The position numbers and the translations under genes were made by a program. DNA of 42,839 nt from an uncultured Bacteroidales bacterium (GTDB lineage: Bacteria > Bacteroidota > Bacteroidia > Bacteroidales > Bacteroidaceae), in NCBI GenBank assembly GCA_902801485.1, contig CADCIP010000048.1, forward strand, positions 1-42,839, in the 5' to 3' direction. The notes beneath the pieces are model-generated. The model saw only the letters and a program-made list of their open reading frames with translations, was not told the DNA's origin and ran no database searches. Shown one piece after another: positions 25,326 to 33,392 of the stretch (position 1 is the stretch's first letter; each line of letters starts with the position of its first letter).

Positions 25326-25778
25326 CTATATCAGACCGCAGATTTCCTCCAGGAATTTGCGGTCTGTTTCGTCGAAGGTTGCCAAATGCTCGCTGTCGAT
25401 GTCGAGTACAGCAATCACCTTCTTGTTATCTTCGTGGGAAAAGACAGGGACAACAATCTCGGAACGCGACTGACTGCTGCAGGCAATATGTCCGGGGAAT
25501 TGTTCCACATCAGGCACGATAACTGTTTCTGCCCTTTTCCATGCTGTTCCGCAAACACCTCGTCCAAATGCAATATGCATACAGGCTATGGGACCTTGGA
25601 AAGGGCCTAATACCAACTCGTCACCTATCACACGATAGAATCCCGTCCACCAGAATCCCATCGTCTGATGAATGTCTGCGGCTATGTTGCTCATAATAGC
25701 TATTATATCCGACTCTCCGTCGATAATCGCCCTGATGTCTTCCACCAGTTCCTTATATTTTTCTTCTTTTGTCATCAT
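25326..25778 (-). CDS. msrC: free methionine-(R)-sulfoxide reductase (GAF domain)
   Basis: 150 residues, a single GAF domain. It reduces free methionine-(R)-sulfoxide in the cytoplasm. Three cysteines at 65, 75 and 99 (counted from the second ATG) have spacings of 10 and 24, the same as Cys84, Cys94 and Cys118 of the E. coli enzyme. Two ATGs lie side by side (25778 and 25775); an AAGGAG sequence 6 nt before the first is an unusually good ribosome site for this phylum and supports the start. It is 16 nt downstream of the membrane protein gene, so probably co-transcribed with it. Confidence 0.92.
   Translation of the reverse strand: MMTKEEKYKELVEDIRAIIDGESDIIAIMSNIAADIHQTMGFWWTGFYRVIGDELVLGPFQGPIACMHIAFGRGVCGTAWKRAETVIVPDVEQFPGHIACSSQSRSEIVVPVFSHEDNKKVIAVLDIDSEHLATFDETDRKFLEEICGLI
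25333..25365. terminator. bidirectional terminator hairpin in the end of the fRMsr gene
   Basis: AGACCGCA at 25333-25340 pairs with TGCGGTCT at 25358-25365, and the inner TTTCC/GGAA extends the stem. It ends the glycosidase run (CE1 stops at 25306) while lying inside the last codons of the convergent reductase gene. Confidence 0.6.
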
Positions 25779-25794
25779 TATTGTCTCCTTATTA

Positions 25795-27009
25795 TTATTT
25801 ACGGATGTAGTGAACAGCATGGCTGCCAGGTTCTGTTAATTCCAGACGTGTGCCGGTCTTGTCAATGTTGGTTCCCTGTGCCTTGCGTTTGTTTTGTGCA
25901 AGCTGATTCATAAGTCCTTGTTTTCCTTTCTCGCCACACAACTCATCTTTCATTACAGCAATTTGGTCTGCATATTCACTCAGGTATGTAACGTCTTTGT
26001 CGTCGAGTTCCATCTTGCATTTATTACTGTCGTAATTCTTCACCAGCGAGTCGCCCTCGATTGACCAAGTACCTTGCATAGTAACAATTTGTACCATAGT
26101 ACCTTGGAATATTTGGTGCTTCCAATTATAAGACTGACGTGTAGTGAAGGTGTGATCCTTGCGAAATTCGTATTTAATACTTTGTTGACCGTCTGTTAAA
26201 ACAGCTTCCCACGTACCAATCAGCTGTTTATCTTTAACAGGGCGAACAGTCATATAAGTGTTATTCTTGAAATTTTCCATATCTTCCTCGGAGATATTCA
26301 TAAGAAACTTGTTCTCCTCATTCATGTCGGCAAAAGCCAAAATACTTTTATATAAATCAGTTCGCTTTCCGGAATTTAAGACATAATTCGAAACACGTTT
26401 TGACTGAAGCAGACTCCGGCATAAGGGTATGAATGATTCGCGGTTCGCCAATTCGTCATTTTCCATAATCATCTGGTATTCCTCCTTCTTTGTAACTGGT
26501 TTCTGAAAGTAAATCCATTCTTCGGATTGTTTCTCAAGCGTGTTTCTGGCGTTGTAGAAGTCCATAACATTATTCAGGAACTTTCTGTCGTTAAGTGTGC
26601 GCCACGATTCCTGACTGCTATTGAAGATGTTCTCATTTGTCTTCTTAAACTCTTCGGCTGTATTAAACGCACAAGAAGTTATATAATTGAAGAATATAAA
26701 GAGCGTATCATCAGAGATACTTTCCAAACGGTCGATGTTATGCACCAGATAATTTGTGACGGCTCTGCCCCTTTCCTCAATATATGCGCGGTTCCGAATA
26801 ACTGTAAGGCTCTGGTCAATGTCGTTGATGATGGTCATAGCCAACATTCTGCGAGCCTGTTCCTGTTCTTTATTCTCTAGCCAGGCAGAAGTACCGAAGG
26901 TTAAGACAATAGAGACTGTTGTACCAACTATGGTAAGTAACAACTCCTTAACTGTTCCATTAAACTTGTTGTTTCCCCAAAATTTGGGCATTCTAAATTT
27001 TGCATTCAT
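25795..27009 (-). CDS. membrane protein of unknown function with lipocalin-like C-domain
   Basis: 404 residues; I do not recognise a named family. One transmembrane segment (about 22-43, LLLTIVGTTVSIVLTFGTSA) follows a short basic N-terminus. The middle is helical and charged. A region at about 260-335 (LIGTWEAVLTDGQQSIKYEF, then GTWSIEGDSLV) looks like the lipocalin-like stress domains of Bacteroidetes. The overall layout resembles DUF6090-like proteins (N-terminal membrane anchor, helical body), but the match is not clear. It has its own promoter and shares a divergent region with the AlbA_2 gene. Confidence 0.7.
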   Translation of the reverse strand: MNAKFRMPKFWGNNKFNGTVKELLLTIVGTTVSIVLTFGTSAWLENKEQEQARRMLAMTIINDIDQSLTVIRNRAYIEERGRAVTNYLVHNIDRLESISDDTLFIFFNYITSCAFNTAEEFKKTNENIFNSSQESWRTLNDRKFLNNVMDFYNARNTLEKQSEEWIYFQKPVTKKEEYQMIMENDELANRESFIPLCRSLLQSKRVSNYVLNSGKRTDLYKSILAFADMNEENKFLMNISEEDMENFKNNTYMTVRPVKDKQLIGTWEAVLTDGQQSIKYEFRKDHTFTTRQSYNWKHQIFQGTMVQIVTMQGTWSIEGDSLVKNYDSNKCKMELDDKDVTYLSEYADQIAVMKDELCGEKGKQGLMNQLAQNKRKAQGTNIDKTGTRLELTEPGSHAVHYIRK

Positions 27010-27035
27010 TGTTCTATGTTAATAGATTCTTAACT

Positions 27036-27044
27036 GCAAAGGTA
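27036..27044 (-). promoter_or_regulatory. -7 element for membrane protein/fRMsr operon
   Basis: TACCTTTGC on the minus strand, 26 nt before the ATG at 27009. Confidence 0.65.
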
Positions 27045-27086
27045 AAATAAAATCTTCATTCTTTTACATTCTAAAAGAAAAAATTG

Positions 27087-27094
27087 TACCTTTG
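27087..27094 (+). promoter_or_regulatory. -7 element almost touching the AlbA_2 start
   Basis: TACCTTTG ends 8 nt before the ATG at 27103, so the transcript may be leaderless. It is divergent from the element at 27036-27044. Confidence 0.6.
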
Positions 27095-27102
27095 TTCCTG
27101 AT

Positions 27103-27729
27103 ATGGATGATAAAAGATATCTTCTTGGGCTCATTCGCGAAGGCGAACATCAGCAGCAAGACTTCAAGTATCGTGTGGCTGACGCCAGCAAACTGGCCAA
27201 ATCGGTATCGGCTTTTGCCAATACCGATGGAGGAAGGTTGCTTATTGGCGTTCGTGATGACGGAAATATTTCGGGTGTTCGCAGTGAAGAAGAAATCTTT
27301 ATGATGCACCAGGCAGCATATAAGTTTTGCAAGCCTGAGGCAAGCATTAAATTCGACACATACCACATAAACGGCAGGACAATCGTTATTGCCACCGTAC
27401 CGCCCTCCGTCAGACGTCCTATCTGCGCATTGGACGAAGAAGGTAACAGACGGGCATATATCCGTATAGCTGACGAAAACATTGTAGCCTCACCTGTTCA
27501 TCTTGCCATTTGGCGAGAATTGCAGAAACCACAGGGTATAATGCTTACGTACGATGACGAAATCCGACATTTGCTGAGCATTATGAGAGGTCGCCAGACG
27601 CTCAACCAGATTGTCAGCCTTTCACGACTCCCCCGCTATAAGGTTATTGGCTTATTGGCCCGCCTTATTCGCTTTAATACGATTCGGTGGGAGTATGATG
27701 CACAGAAATTCCTATTCAGTATGGTGTAG
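27103..27729 (+). CDS. AlbA_2 (Schlafen-type) domain protein
   Basis: 208 residues. The first ~120 residues match the AlbA_2 domain found in Schlafen-like and regulatory proteins: QDFKYRVADASKLAKSVSAF, then ANTDGGRLLIGVRDDGNISG. The last ~60 (LLSIMRGRQTLNQIVSLSRL onward) look like a winged helix. A nucleic-acid-binding regulatory role is likely but the target is unknown. The start nearly coincides with the predicted transcription start. It converges with the HU-type gene. Confidence 0.82.
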   Translation: MDDKRYLLGLIREGEHQQQDFKYRVADASKLAKSVSAFANTDGGRLLIGVRDDGNISGVRSEEEIFMMHQAAYKFCKPEASIKFDTYHINGRTIVIATVPPSVRRPICALDEEGNRRAYIRIADENIVASPVHLAIWRELQKPQGIMLTYDDEIRHLLSIMRGRQTLNQIVSLSRLPRYKVIGLLARLIRFNTIRWEYDAQKFLFSMV

Positions 27730-27763
27730 TGTCGCAAAACAATTCAGAGACAGTAAAGAGACA

Positions 27764-28417
27764 TTATCCTAACTTGCTACAAATCCAAACCTTGTGCGAA
27801 CCACTTCCTTTTTCTTTGATTCCAGAGGTTGGGTCAGCAGTCAGACGACTTAATTCCCTCGAGGCTGATGAACGGCTCAGGCCATTTTCATTCGCATATT
27901 CGTCAAGTGTAATAAATCCTTGCTTCTCAATAACTTGAAGTGCTTTGTTCTTGCGTTGCTCCATAGTAGAGTTTACCTTCTTGATACGTTTAACGCCAAC
28001 AGGATTACGTTCGAATGTTGACTCCTTATTGATACCTTCAATAAGTTTTGGATCGACCTTGAAGTTGATATTATTGGCACATACATGGCGATATTTTTCC
28101 TTCTGCTTTACTTCGCCTGTTTCATCATCAACGGTTAAACCGTCTTCCGGATCCTCATCAAATCCAAGGGAGAGAGAGAAGACGCCCAGCCCGTCAATCT
28201 TCATGCTATGCCCCATTGGTAAGACCGACTTCATGGTATGAGCCAAAGCATCCAGCACGCCTCGAATAACGCCTTCGCTGAAAGCTGGCGAGTATTCGTG
28301 AATGTATTTAACAACCTTATCGTTCTCGAACATGTTGTAGATTTGCAACTTTGGGTATAGTGCGCTATCGCCTTTACCCATTCCTTTAGCCATTTCTTTA
28401 AGTACGTAGGTTCCCAT
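27764..28417 (-). CDS. HU-family DNA-binding protein with C-terminal helix-turn-helix
   Basis: 217 residues. The N-terminal half is an HU-HIG type domain (FSEGVIRGVLDALAHTMKSV, then GHSMKIDGLGVFSLSLG). The C-terminal ~70 residues (KALQVIEKQGFITLDEYANE, then GLSRSSASRELSRL) form a winged or DeoR-like helix-turn-helix. It probably shapes or regulates DNA. It stands alone with a promoter at 28566-28598 and a leader holding four 21-bp repeats, which suggests autoregulation (inference). Confidence 0.87.
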   Translation of the reverse strand: MGTYVLKEMAKGMGKGDSALYPKLQIYNMFENDKVVKYIHEYSPAFSEGVIRGVLDALAHTMKSVLPMGHSMKIDGLGVFSLSLGFDEDPEDGLTVDDETGEVKQKEKYRHVCANNINFKVDPKLIEGINKESTFERNPVGVKRIKKVNSTMEQRKNKALQVIEKQGFITLDEYANENGLSRSSASRELSRLTADPTSGIKEKGSGSHKVWICSKLG

Positions 28418-28471
28418 AATAAATATTTTGTTTCATTTAGTAAATCTTTTTATCCTTAATGGATTTTTCCA

Positions 28472-28555
28472 TTTCAAACTTTGGAATGTAAGTCCCAAAC
28501 TTTGGAATGTACATACCAAACTTTGGTATGTACGTTTCAAAGCTTGAAATATAAA
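28472..28555 (-). repeat. four 21-bp tandem repeats with 25-bp palindrome in HU-HTH leader
   Basis: Units at 28472-28492, 28493-28513, 28514-28534 and 28535-28555 share CAAACTTTGG(A/T)ATGTA; the fourth is diverged. Positions 28509-28533 form a perfect palindrome with 12-bp arms around a central C. The 21-bp period puts each unit on the same face of the helix. They lie just after the predicted transcription start on the minus strand. Confidence 0.8.
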
Positions 28556-28565
28556 ATTTCCCTCG

Positions 28566-28598
28566 GCAAAGGTACTTCTTTCCCTAAGGATATCCAAA
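28566..28598 (-). promoter_or_regulatory. promoter of HU-HTH gene
   Basis: On the minus strand, TTTG (28598-28595), 20 nt, then TACCTTTGC (28574-28566). Full consensus. Confidence 0.75.
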
Positions 28599-28657
28599 TT
28601 TTCTAAGTCAAAAAGAAATAATATCACTTTTTCTTTTGATTTCTCACACCAAATTCA

Positions 28658-28666
28658 TATTTTTGC
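28658..28666 (+). promoter_or_regulatory. -7 element for the zinc-ribbon/membrane protein
   Basis: TATTTTTGC, 21 nt before the ATG at 28688. Confidence 0.55.
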
Positions 28667-28687
28667 ATTATTGAATGAATTGTAACT

Positions 28688-29908
28688 ATGAGTTTTGACA
28701 TTTGTGTGTTTCACTCATCTGCTGCTCCACATCAACCAATAGAGTTTGAAAAATGGTATAGACAGATTACAGAGTGGGACATATATCAGGAATATGATGA
28801 CGTATCTGTTTGCCAATCCGATTTACAGGAATGGTACAAAAGCATGATAAAACGTTTTCCTGTCATGAACGGCAGGAATCAGGAAAGTTCCGCCCAGGCA
28901 TTTCTTGCTGCGCATCCTGAAGTGAATGGCGACGAAGCCGAGATGCTTCTTGAAAATTCCATGGCTGATTATTCTCTAAGTCAGAACCTAATCTATGCTG
29001 CTTTCAACTGGGACTTAGCTTCTGAGGTATATATGATGGCTCGTGATGAAGCTTTCCGCTTAGGATTAGGTTTCTATGACCTTTCTAATAACCGAGTATA
29101 TTTCTCGTCATCGGATATAATGCTGATGTCTCCTAAAATAAAATCAGAATCATATAGACTACTGGATTATAACGAAGGAGATGACTTCGGCAGTTCCTAT
29201 GTTATAAACGTAGGATTCTTTGAAAGTCCGTATCGTTATGAATACCAATGGACACTTTCATTTGTTTTTAAATATGAAGCAAAAGAAGAAGGGGCCTTTC
29301 CAGACGAAGAAGAAGACAATTTCCTTGGTCTTTTAGAATATCGTCTTTGGTATACTGTCATGGACCAGTTAGGGGTAGATGAAAATCAAATTTGTCGTTT
29401 GTGTTATAGAACAATCACTAACGGGAAACGCATTTATATGTGGCGAGTATTAAGCGAAGAACTATGCAAAAAATGTGTAGAATTAGCTAAATCTGGTGAA
29501 TCCATGTTCGAAGGACGATTCGTAGATATCTCTTTCGAAGAAGACCGAGACCTGAATAAGATTGGATATCTGTATGATATGGGAAAATATGCAAAAGAAT
29601 CGTGGAAAGAGTTAAATAAAGCACAAACCACAAATGTTCTTTATGGGATAGAACGCTTTGCTTTCAAGAATAAATGGCAGATATATGGTCTTGTTCTATA
29701 TTTCATTATATTTTCAATTTTTGTTGGTATTTCCTATTATAAACTACCGGACAAGGATTTATCAATGAACGATTGGAATTTCGCATCCTATTTTGGCTTT
29801 GCAATATTTCTTGTGCTCTATTTCTACCCTATTGTAGCATTCATAATAGGAATGATGGGAAGCTGTCGTATTAAACACAGAACAGGCCGTTTCTTTCGAG
29901 GAAAATAG
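28688..29908 (+). CDS. unknown protein: immunity-like N-domain, zinc ribbon, two TM helices
   Basis: 406 residues. The opening (FDICVFHSSAAPHQPIEFEK, then WYRQITEW and RFPVMNG) resembles a widespread cytosolic family often found near polymorphic toxins or type VI effectors and thought to be immunity proteins; I recall the pattern but cannot verify it. Cys236-x2-Cys239 and Cys260-x2-Cys263 could form a zinc ribbon. Two transmembrane segments lie at about 331-350 and 369-392, followed by a basic tail. A,T-rich codon use differs from the glycosidase genes. A Sel1-repeat gene follows 25 nt downstream, probably in the same operon. Confidence 0.6.
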   Translation: MSFDICVFHSSAAPHQPIEFEKWYRQITEWDIYQEYDDVSVCQSDLQEWYKSMIKRFPVMNGRNQESSAQAFLAAHPEVNGDEAEMLLENSMADYSLSQNLIYAAFNWDLASEVYMMARDEAFRLGLGFYDLSNNRVYFSSSDIMLMSPKIKSESYRLLDYNEGDDFGSSYVINVGFFESPYRYEYQWTLSFVFKYEAKEEGAFPDEEEDNFLGLLEYRLWYTVMDQLGVDENQICRLCYRTITNGKRIYMWRVLSEELCKKCVELAKSGESMFEGRFVDISFEEDRDLNKIGYLYDMGKYAKESWKELNKAQTTNVLYGIERFAFKNKWQIYGLVLYFIIFSIFVGISYYKLPDKDLSMNDWNFASYFGFAIFLVLYFYPIVAFIIGMMGSCRIKHRTGRFFRGK

Positions 29909-29933
29909 TAAAAGAACTCAATTAGTCATAAGT

Positions 29934-30887
29934 ATGAAAACAAGATTATTATTATTTTTAATTTTCTTTATGATGTTATTCAATATTTCATGCGTATTTG
30001 GAGGCTCAAAGGCCTCCGAAGAACAAATACAAGAGTGGATTCAGACTGGTGACCATTATCATCGGGAACAGTATTATTCTGCTGCTTTTGGTTGGTATGA
30101 GAAAGCTGCGAAAGCTGGCTCCGCTATAGGTCAACGTCGAGTTGGAATGATGTATGGAGGAGGCATTGGCGTAAAGCAGGATTACAAGAAAGCATTTAAA
30201 TGGCTGATGAAGGCCGCAAAGCAGGAGGATGTAGATGCCCAGACAATGATAGGACTCTCATACAACAATGGTTATGGCGTAAAACGCGATGATGCCAAGG
30301 CGATTGAATGGTTAACCAAAGCTGCCAAACAAGAAGAACCCCAGGCACAATATCTGCTTGGTGAGATTTATGTTTCTGGGGGAAAAGGTGTTGCGCGAGA
30401 CGTTAAGGAAGCTATAAAATGGTACAAGAAAGCAGCAGAAAACGGAAATGCAGATGCCCAGGACGCATTGGGGCAGATGTATCTCCAAGGTAATGGCGTA
30501 GAGAAAGATTGTTCGGAAGCCATGAAATGGTGGCGTAAGGCGGCTGAACAGGGACATGCTGAGGCTCAATATAACTTGGCTGTCATGTACAACAACGGAG
30601 AGGGTGTTGAGAGAAACATTGAAGAAGCCTTTAAGTGGCATTTGAAAGCTGCTGAGCAAGGCGTGATAGATGCTCAAATTAATGTTGCAGAATCATATGA
30701 ATCAGGCGAAGGCGTTGAGCCCAATAACGAGATGGCTTTCAAGTGGTACTTAGAAGCTGCAAAGGCAGGCTCAGCAGAAGGTCAAGCTAAGGTCGCCTAC
30801 AAGTACGAGGAAGGCATAGGCGTTAATAAAGACCATGAGGCTGCTATCTATTGGATAAAGCAATACGAAAAGAATGCGAACAAGTAA
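29934..30887 (+). CDS. secreted Sel1-repeat protein
   Basis: 317 residues with a hydrophobic signal (MKTRLLLFLIFFMMLF) and a cysteine in FNISC that could be a weak lipobox. Seven full Sel1 (TPR-like) repeats follow, each about 36 residues with the A-x2-W-x3-AA and A-Q-x2-G-x2-Y-x2-G-x-GV pattern, plus a partial eighth. Such solenoids bind proteins and occur in signalling, envelope stress and effector-immunity proteins. It sits between the immunity-like gene and the SUI1 gene, 7 nt before the latter. Confidence 0.85.
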   Translation: MKTRLLLFLIFFMMLFNISCVFGGSKASEEQIQEWIQTGDHYHREQYYSAAFGWYEKAAKAGSAIGQRRVGMMYGGGIGVKQDYKKAFKWLMKAAKQEDVDAQTMIGLSYNNGYGVKRDDAKAIEWLTKAAKQEEPQAQYLLGEIYVSGGKGVARDVKEAIKWYKKAAENGNADAQDALGQMYLQGNGVEKDCSEAMKWWRKAAEQGHAEAQYNLAVMYNNGEGVERNIEEAFKWHLKAAEQGVIDAQINVAESYESGEGVEPNNEMAFKWYLEAAKAGSAEGQAKVAYKYEEGIGVNKDHEAAIYWIKQYEKNANK

Positions 30888-30894
30888 AAACATT

Positions 30895-31236
30895 ATGGAA
30901 GATTGGAAGAGTAAACTTAGCGCCTTAACAGGAGTTCCTGTACCGGAAGCTACGGAAACTATCTATGAGGAGGACGCTGATACAATACAGACGTTGCCTA
31001 AGAAGCAGCAGAAGTTGCGTCTGGCTATGGAAAGAGCAGGCAGAGGTGGTAAGACCGTTACTATTATAAGAGGTTTTGTCGGGTCGGAAGAGGATATGAA
31101 TGCCCTTTGCAAATTGCTGAAACAGAAATGCGGCGTTGGAGGAACAGCCAAAGAGGGCGAGATAATCATCCAAGGCGATCATCGCCCTCATTTGTTGGAA
31201 ATCCTGAAAGCAGAAGGTTATACGCAAAGTAAATAG
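30895..31236 (+). CDS. yciH: SUI1/eIF1-like translation factor (YciH family)
   Basis: 113 residues. The SUI1 core is clear: RAGRGGKTVTIIRGF, then KQKCGVGGTAKEGEIIIQG and a terminal LKAEGY. Bacterial YciH-type proteins bind the small ribosomal subunit and may influence start-site fidelity. The ATG at 30895 was preferred over one at 30874 that overlaps the Sel1 gene. It is probably the last gene of the 28688-31236 operon. The gap after it (31237-31351) shows no clear feature. Confidence 0.9.
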   Translation: MEDWKSKLSALTGVPVPEATETIYEEDADTIQTLPKKQQKLRLAMERAGRGGKTVTIIRGFVGSEEDMNALCKLLKQKCGVGGTAKEGEIIIQGDHRPHLLEILKAEGYTQSK

Positions 31237-31351
31237 ACAAAGGAAATAAGATGTTAAGAGTTCTTAAAATCTCAATGGGACATGTAGGTTTCAATACCAT
31301 CTGTATGTCTAATTATAAAGGTTTATAGAACAATATTACACAAAGACAAAA

Positions 31352-32257
31352 ATGAAAAAGATTCTCATCTTCGCGATGCTGGCTCTCGTCTCATTTACGA
31401 GCCAAGCACAACTTTTGTACAAAATCTCTGGTAACGGGTTGAAAGAGCCTTCTTACATCGTCGGCACCTACCATTTAGCAAAAGTATCGTTTGTTGACTC
31501 AATTCCTGGCATTCGCAGGGTGATGAACGAGTGCCAACAGACATACTGTGAGTTAAGAATGCAGGATATGTTTATTCCAGACAGTTTGGCCATCATTCAG
31601 AAAGCTCAGCTCTTGCCAGAAGGAACGACATTGGATAAAATTCTTTCAGCAGAGGAAATGACACGCCTGAATGCCTACATGAAAGATTTGTTGGGCGCAG
31701 ATATGACAAATCCGATGGTTGCCGAGCAGTTGGGTAAATTTACACCTGGAGCAATAAGTGTACAGTTGCTTCTGGTTCATTACATGAAGAAGGATAAAGG
31801 CTTTGATGTCAACAATCAGTTTGACACTTATTTCCAGAAGCAAGCAATTGCACAAGGAAAGGATATAGGTGGATTGGAAACTATTGCATTTCAGGCTAAG
31901 GTGTTATATCAGGGAAAGACATTGGAACGCCAGAAGGAGGGCCTGATGTGCCAAGTGGACAATGCTGACTTTATCGACAAGATGACTGAAGCCGTTATTC
32001 AAGCTTTCTACGCTCAAAACCTTGATGCAATGAAGGCTGCTGCTGACATGAAGATGCACAACGGTTGCGATGCCACCCCTGAAGAGGAAGCCCAACTTAT
32101 TTACGACCGTAATGCCGACTGGCTGACCAAGATGCCTGCCATCATGAAGCAGAAGGCAACACTCTTTGCAGTAGGAGCCTTGCATCTGGTTGGCGAGAAA
32201 GGTGTTCTGAACCTGCTTCGCCAAGCCGGCTATACTGTCGAAGGGGTTACGGAGTAA
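31352..32257 (+). CDS. TraB/GumN family protein, secreted
   Basis: 301 residues with a signal peptide ending near TSQAQ. The two family hallmarks are present: YIVGTYHLAK near the N-terminus and FAVGALHLVGEKG near the C-terminus, whose Gly/His residues likely bind metal or form the active site. Members (TraB, GumN, Tiki) are proposed metalloproteases, but bacterial substrates are unknown. No consensus promoter was found directly upstream. Confidence 0.88.
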   Translation: MKKILIFAMLALVSFTSQAQLLYKISGNGLKEPSYIVGTYHLAKVSFVDSIPGIRRVMNECQQTYCELRMQDMFIPDSLAIIQKAQLLPEGTTLDKILSAEEMTRLNAYMKDLLGADMTNPMVAEQLGKFTPGAISVQLLLVHYMKKDKGFDVNNQFDTYFQKQAIAQGKDIGGLETIAFQAKVLYQGKTLERQKEGLMCQVDNADFIDKMTEAVIQAFYAQNLDAMKAAADMKMHNGCDATPEEEAQLIYDRNADWLTKMPAIMKQKATLFAVGALHLVGEKGVLNLLRQAGYTVEGVTE

Positions 32258-32291
32258 ACATTAAATGCTATTCCAGGCATAGATATTAATA

Positions 32292-33344
32292 ATGATAAAG
32301 AAAACCATCCTGAATATTCTCTTTGCCCTATTGTTCCCTGTTGTACTCTCTGCGCAGGAAGCAACGCTTTTTAAGCAGCACAACATGAAACGATGGGGTA
32401 TTCCGGCAGGAAACTATAGTGGCATAACCAATTTAGGAGATGGACGCTATGCGCTCGTCAGTGACAAGCAGGATGCAGACGGATGGACAGAAGTGAGCAT
32501 CAGCTTTCTTACTTCTGGTGATGTAGGGAAAGGCCTCTTTAGAGATAATATTCTAAGCAAGAAATCATTAAGCAAATCACGGGATTGCGAAGGAATTGCC
32601 TACGTTCCGGAAGGACATTTCTTCGTAGCTGCAGAAAGCAGTCAGCAGATCCTGGAACTATCGCCCAACGGCGAGCCAACCAACAGGACCCTTGCAGTTC
32701 CTGCTTGTTTCAGTAAGAATAATATCTTTCCCAACTATGGGTTTGAATCTCTTGCTTATAATAAGGTAAAAGGAATATTCTGGACGACAACAGAACAAGG
32801 ATTAAGAACTGATGTCTCTGCACCTTCATCACCAGAGAACCGCACACCTACCCTACTTCGTCTACAATCCTTCGACGCCAACCTGAAACCGCTGCATCAG
32901 TATGCCTATAAAACAGATGCACCTATAATGAAGAAGTCAGGCAGACATTATGCCTTTGGCGTTTCAGAAATACTGGTGGTAAACGACACCACACTACTGG
33001 TAATGGAACGCGAGCTGAATATTCCCAAAAACTACAACCGTTCCAAGTGCTACATCCGCATCTATAGTGTATTCCCTGAACGGCAGCAGCCTATAACAGA
33101 TACATCTAAACCACTCTCCGAGCTAGATGCATCTGCTTTCTTATCCAAAAAGCTGGTTTGTACCTTCAGCACAGGTTTCCGTATATTCGGAAAGAAGAAC
33201 CTGGCCAACTACGAAGGTATGTGTTTTGGGCCGATTTCAGAGGACGGCTCTCAAACAATCCTGTTGGTTTGCGACTCGCAAAATCGCGCAGGAAAATCAT
33301 TCTATCACCTGAAAGATTATATAAGGGTAATCAAGTTTCCCTAA
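32292..33344 (+). CDS. phytase esterase-like domain protein, secreted
   Basis: 350 residues with a signal peptide (ends near LSAQ). The sequence matches the 'esterase-like activity of phytase' beta-propeller family: NYSGITNLGDGRYALVSD, RDCEGIAYVP, NYGFESLAYN and NYEGMCFGP. True phytase activity is not shown for most members. It ends 48 nt before hemG, which has its own promoter. Confidence 0.82.
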   Translation: MIKKTILNILFALLFPVVLSAQEATLFKQHNMKRWGIPAGNYSGITNLGDGRYALVSDKQDADGWTEVSISFLTSGDVGKGLFRDNILSKKSLSKSRDCEGIAYVPEGHFFVAAESSQQILELSPNGEPTNRTLAVPACFSKNNIFPNYGFESLAYNKVKGIFWTTTEQGLRTDVSAPSSPENRTPTLLRLQSFDANLKPLHQYAYKTDAPIMKKSGRHYAFGVSEILVVNDTTLLVMERELNIPKNYNRSKCYIRIYSVFPERQQPITDTSKPLSELDASAFLSKKLVCTFSTGFRIFGKKNLANYEGMCFGPISEDGSQTILLVCDSQNRAGKSFYHLKDYIRVIKFP

Positions 33345-33353
33345 AAATGAGGA

Positions 33354-33385
33354 TTGCGTGAATAAACAGAAAGCGGTACCTTTGC
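33354..33385 (+). promoter_or_regulatory. promoter overlapping the hemG start region
   Basis: TTG at 33354-33356 and TACCTTTGC at 33377-33385 with 20 nt between. The ATG at 33393 is only 7 nt after the -7 box, so the mRNA may be leaderless. Confidence 0.65.
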
Positions 33386-33392
33386 AGCCGAA

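Noticed and set aside
27729-27938. Short frame starting at the AlbA_2 stop
   Set aside because: It is antisense to the HU-HTH gene.
28472-28555. Possible CRISPR array
   Set aside because: The 21-bp units are directly adjacent with no spacers and there are no cas genes.
28433-28627. 64-codon frame with a 7-residue repeat (TFQSL type)
   Set aside because: It spans the promoter and the 21-bp repeats; the peptide repeat follows from 21 bp being seven codons.
31251-31328. 25-codon frame after the SUI1 gene with AAGGA upstream
   Set aside because: No recognisable sequence or promoter; ribosome sites of this type mean little in this phylum.
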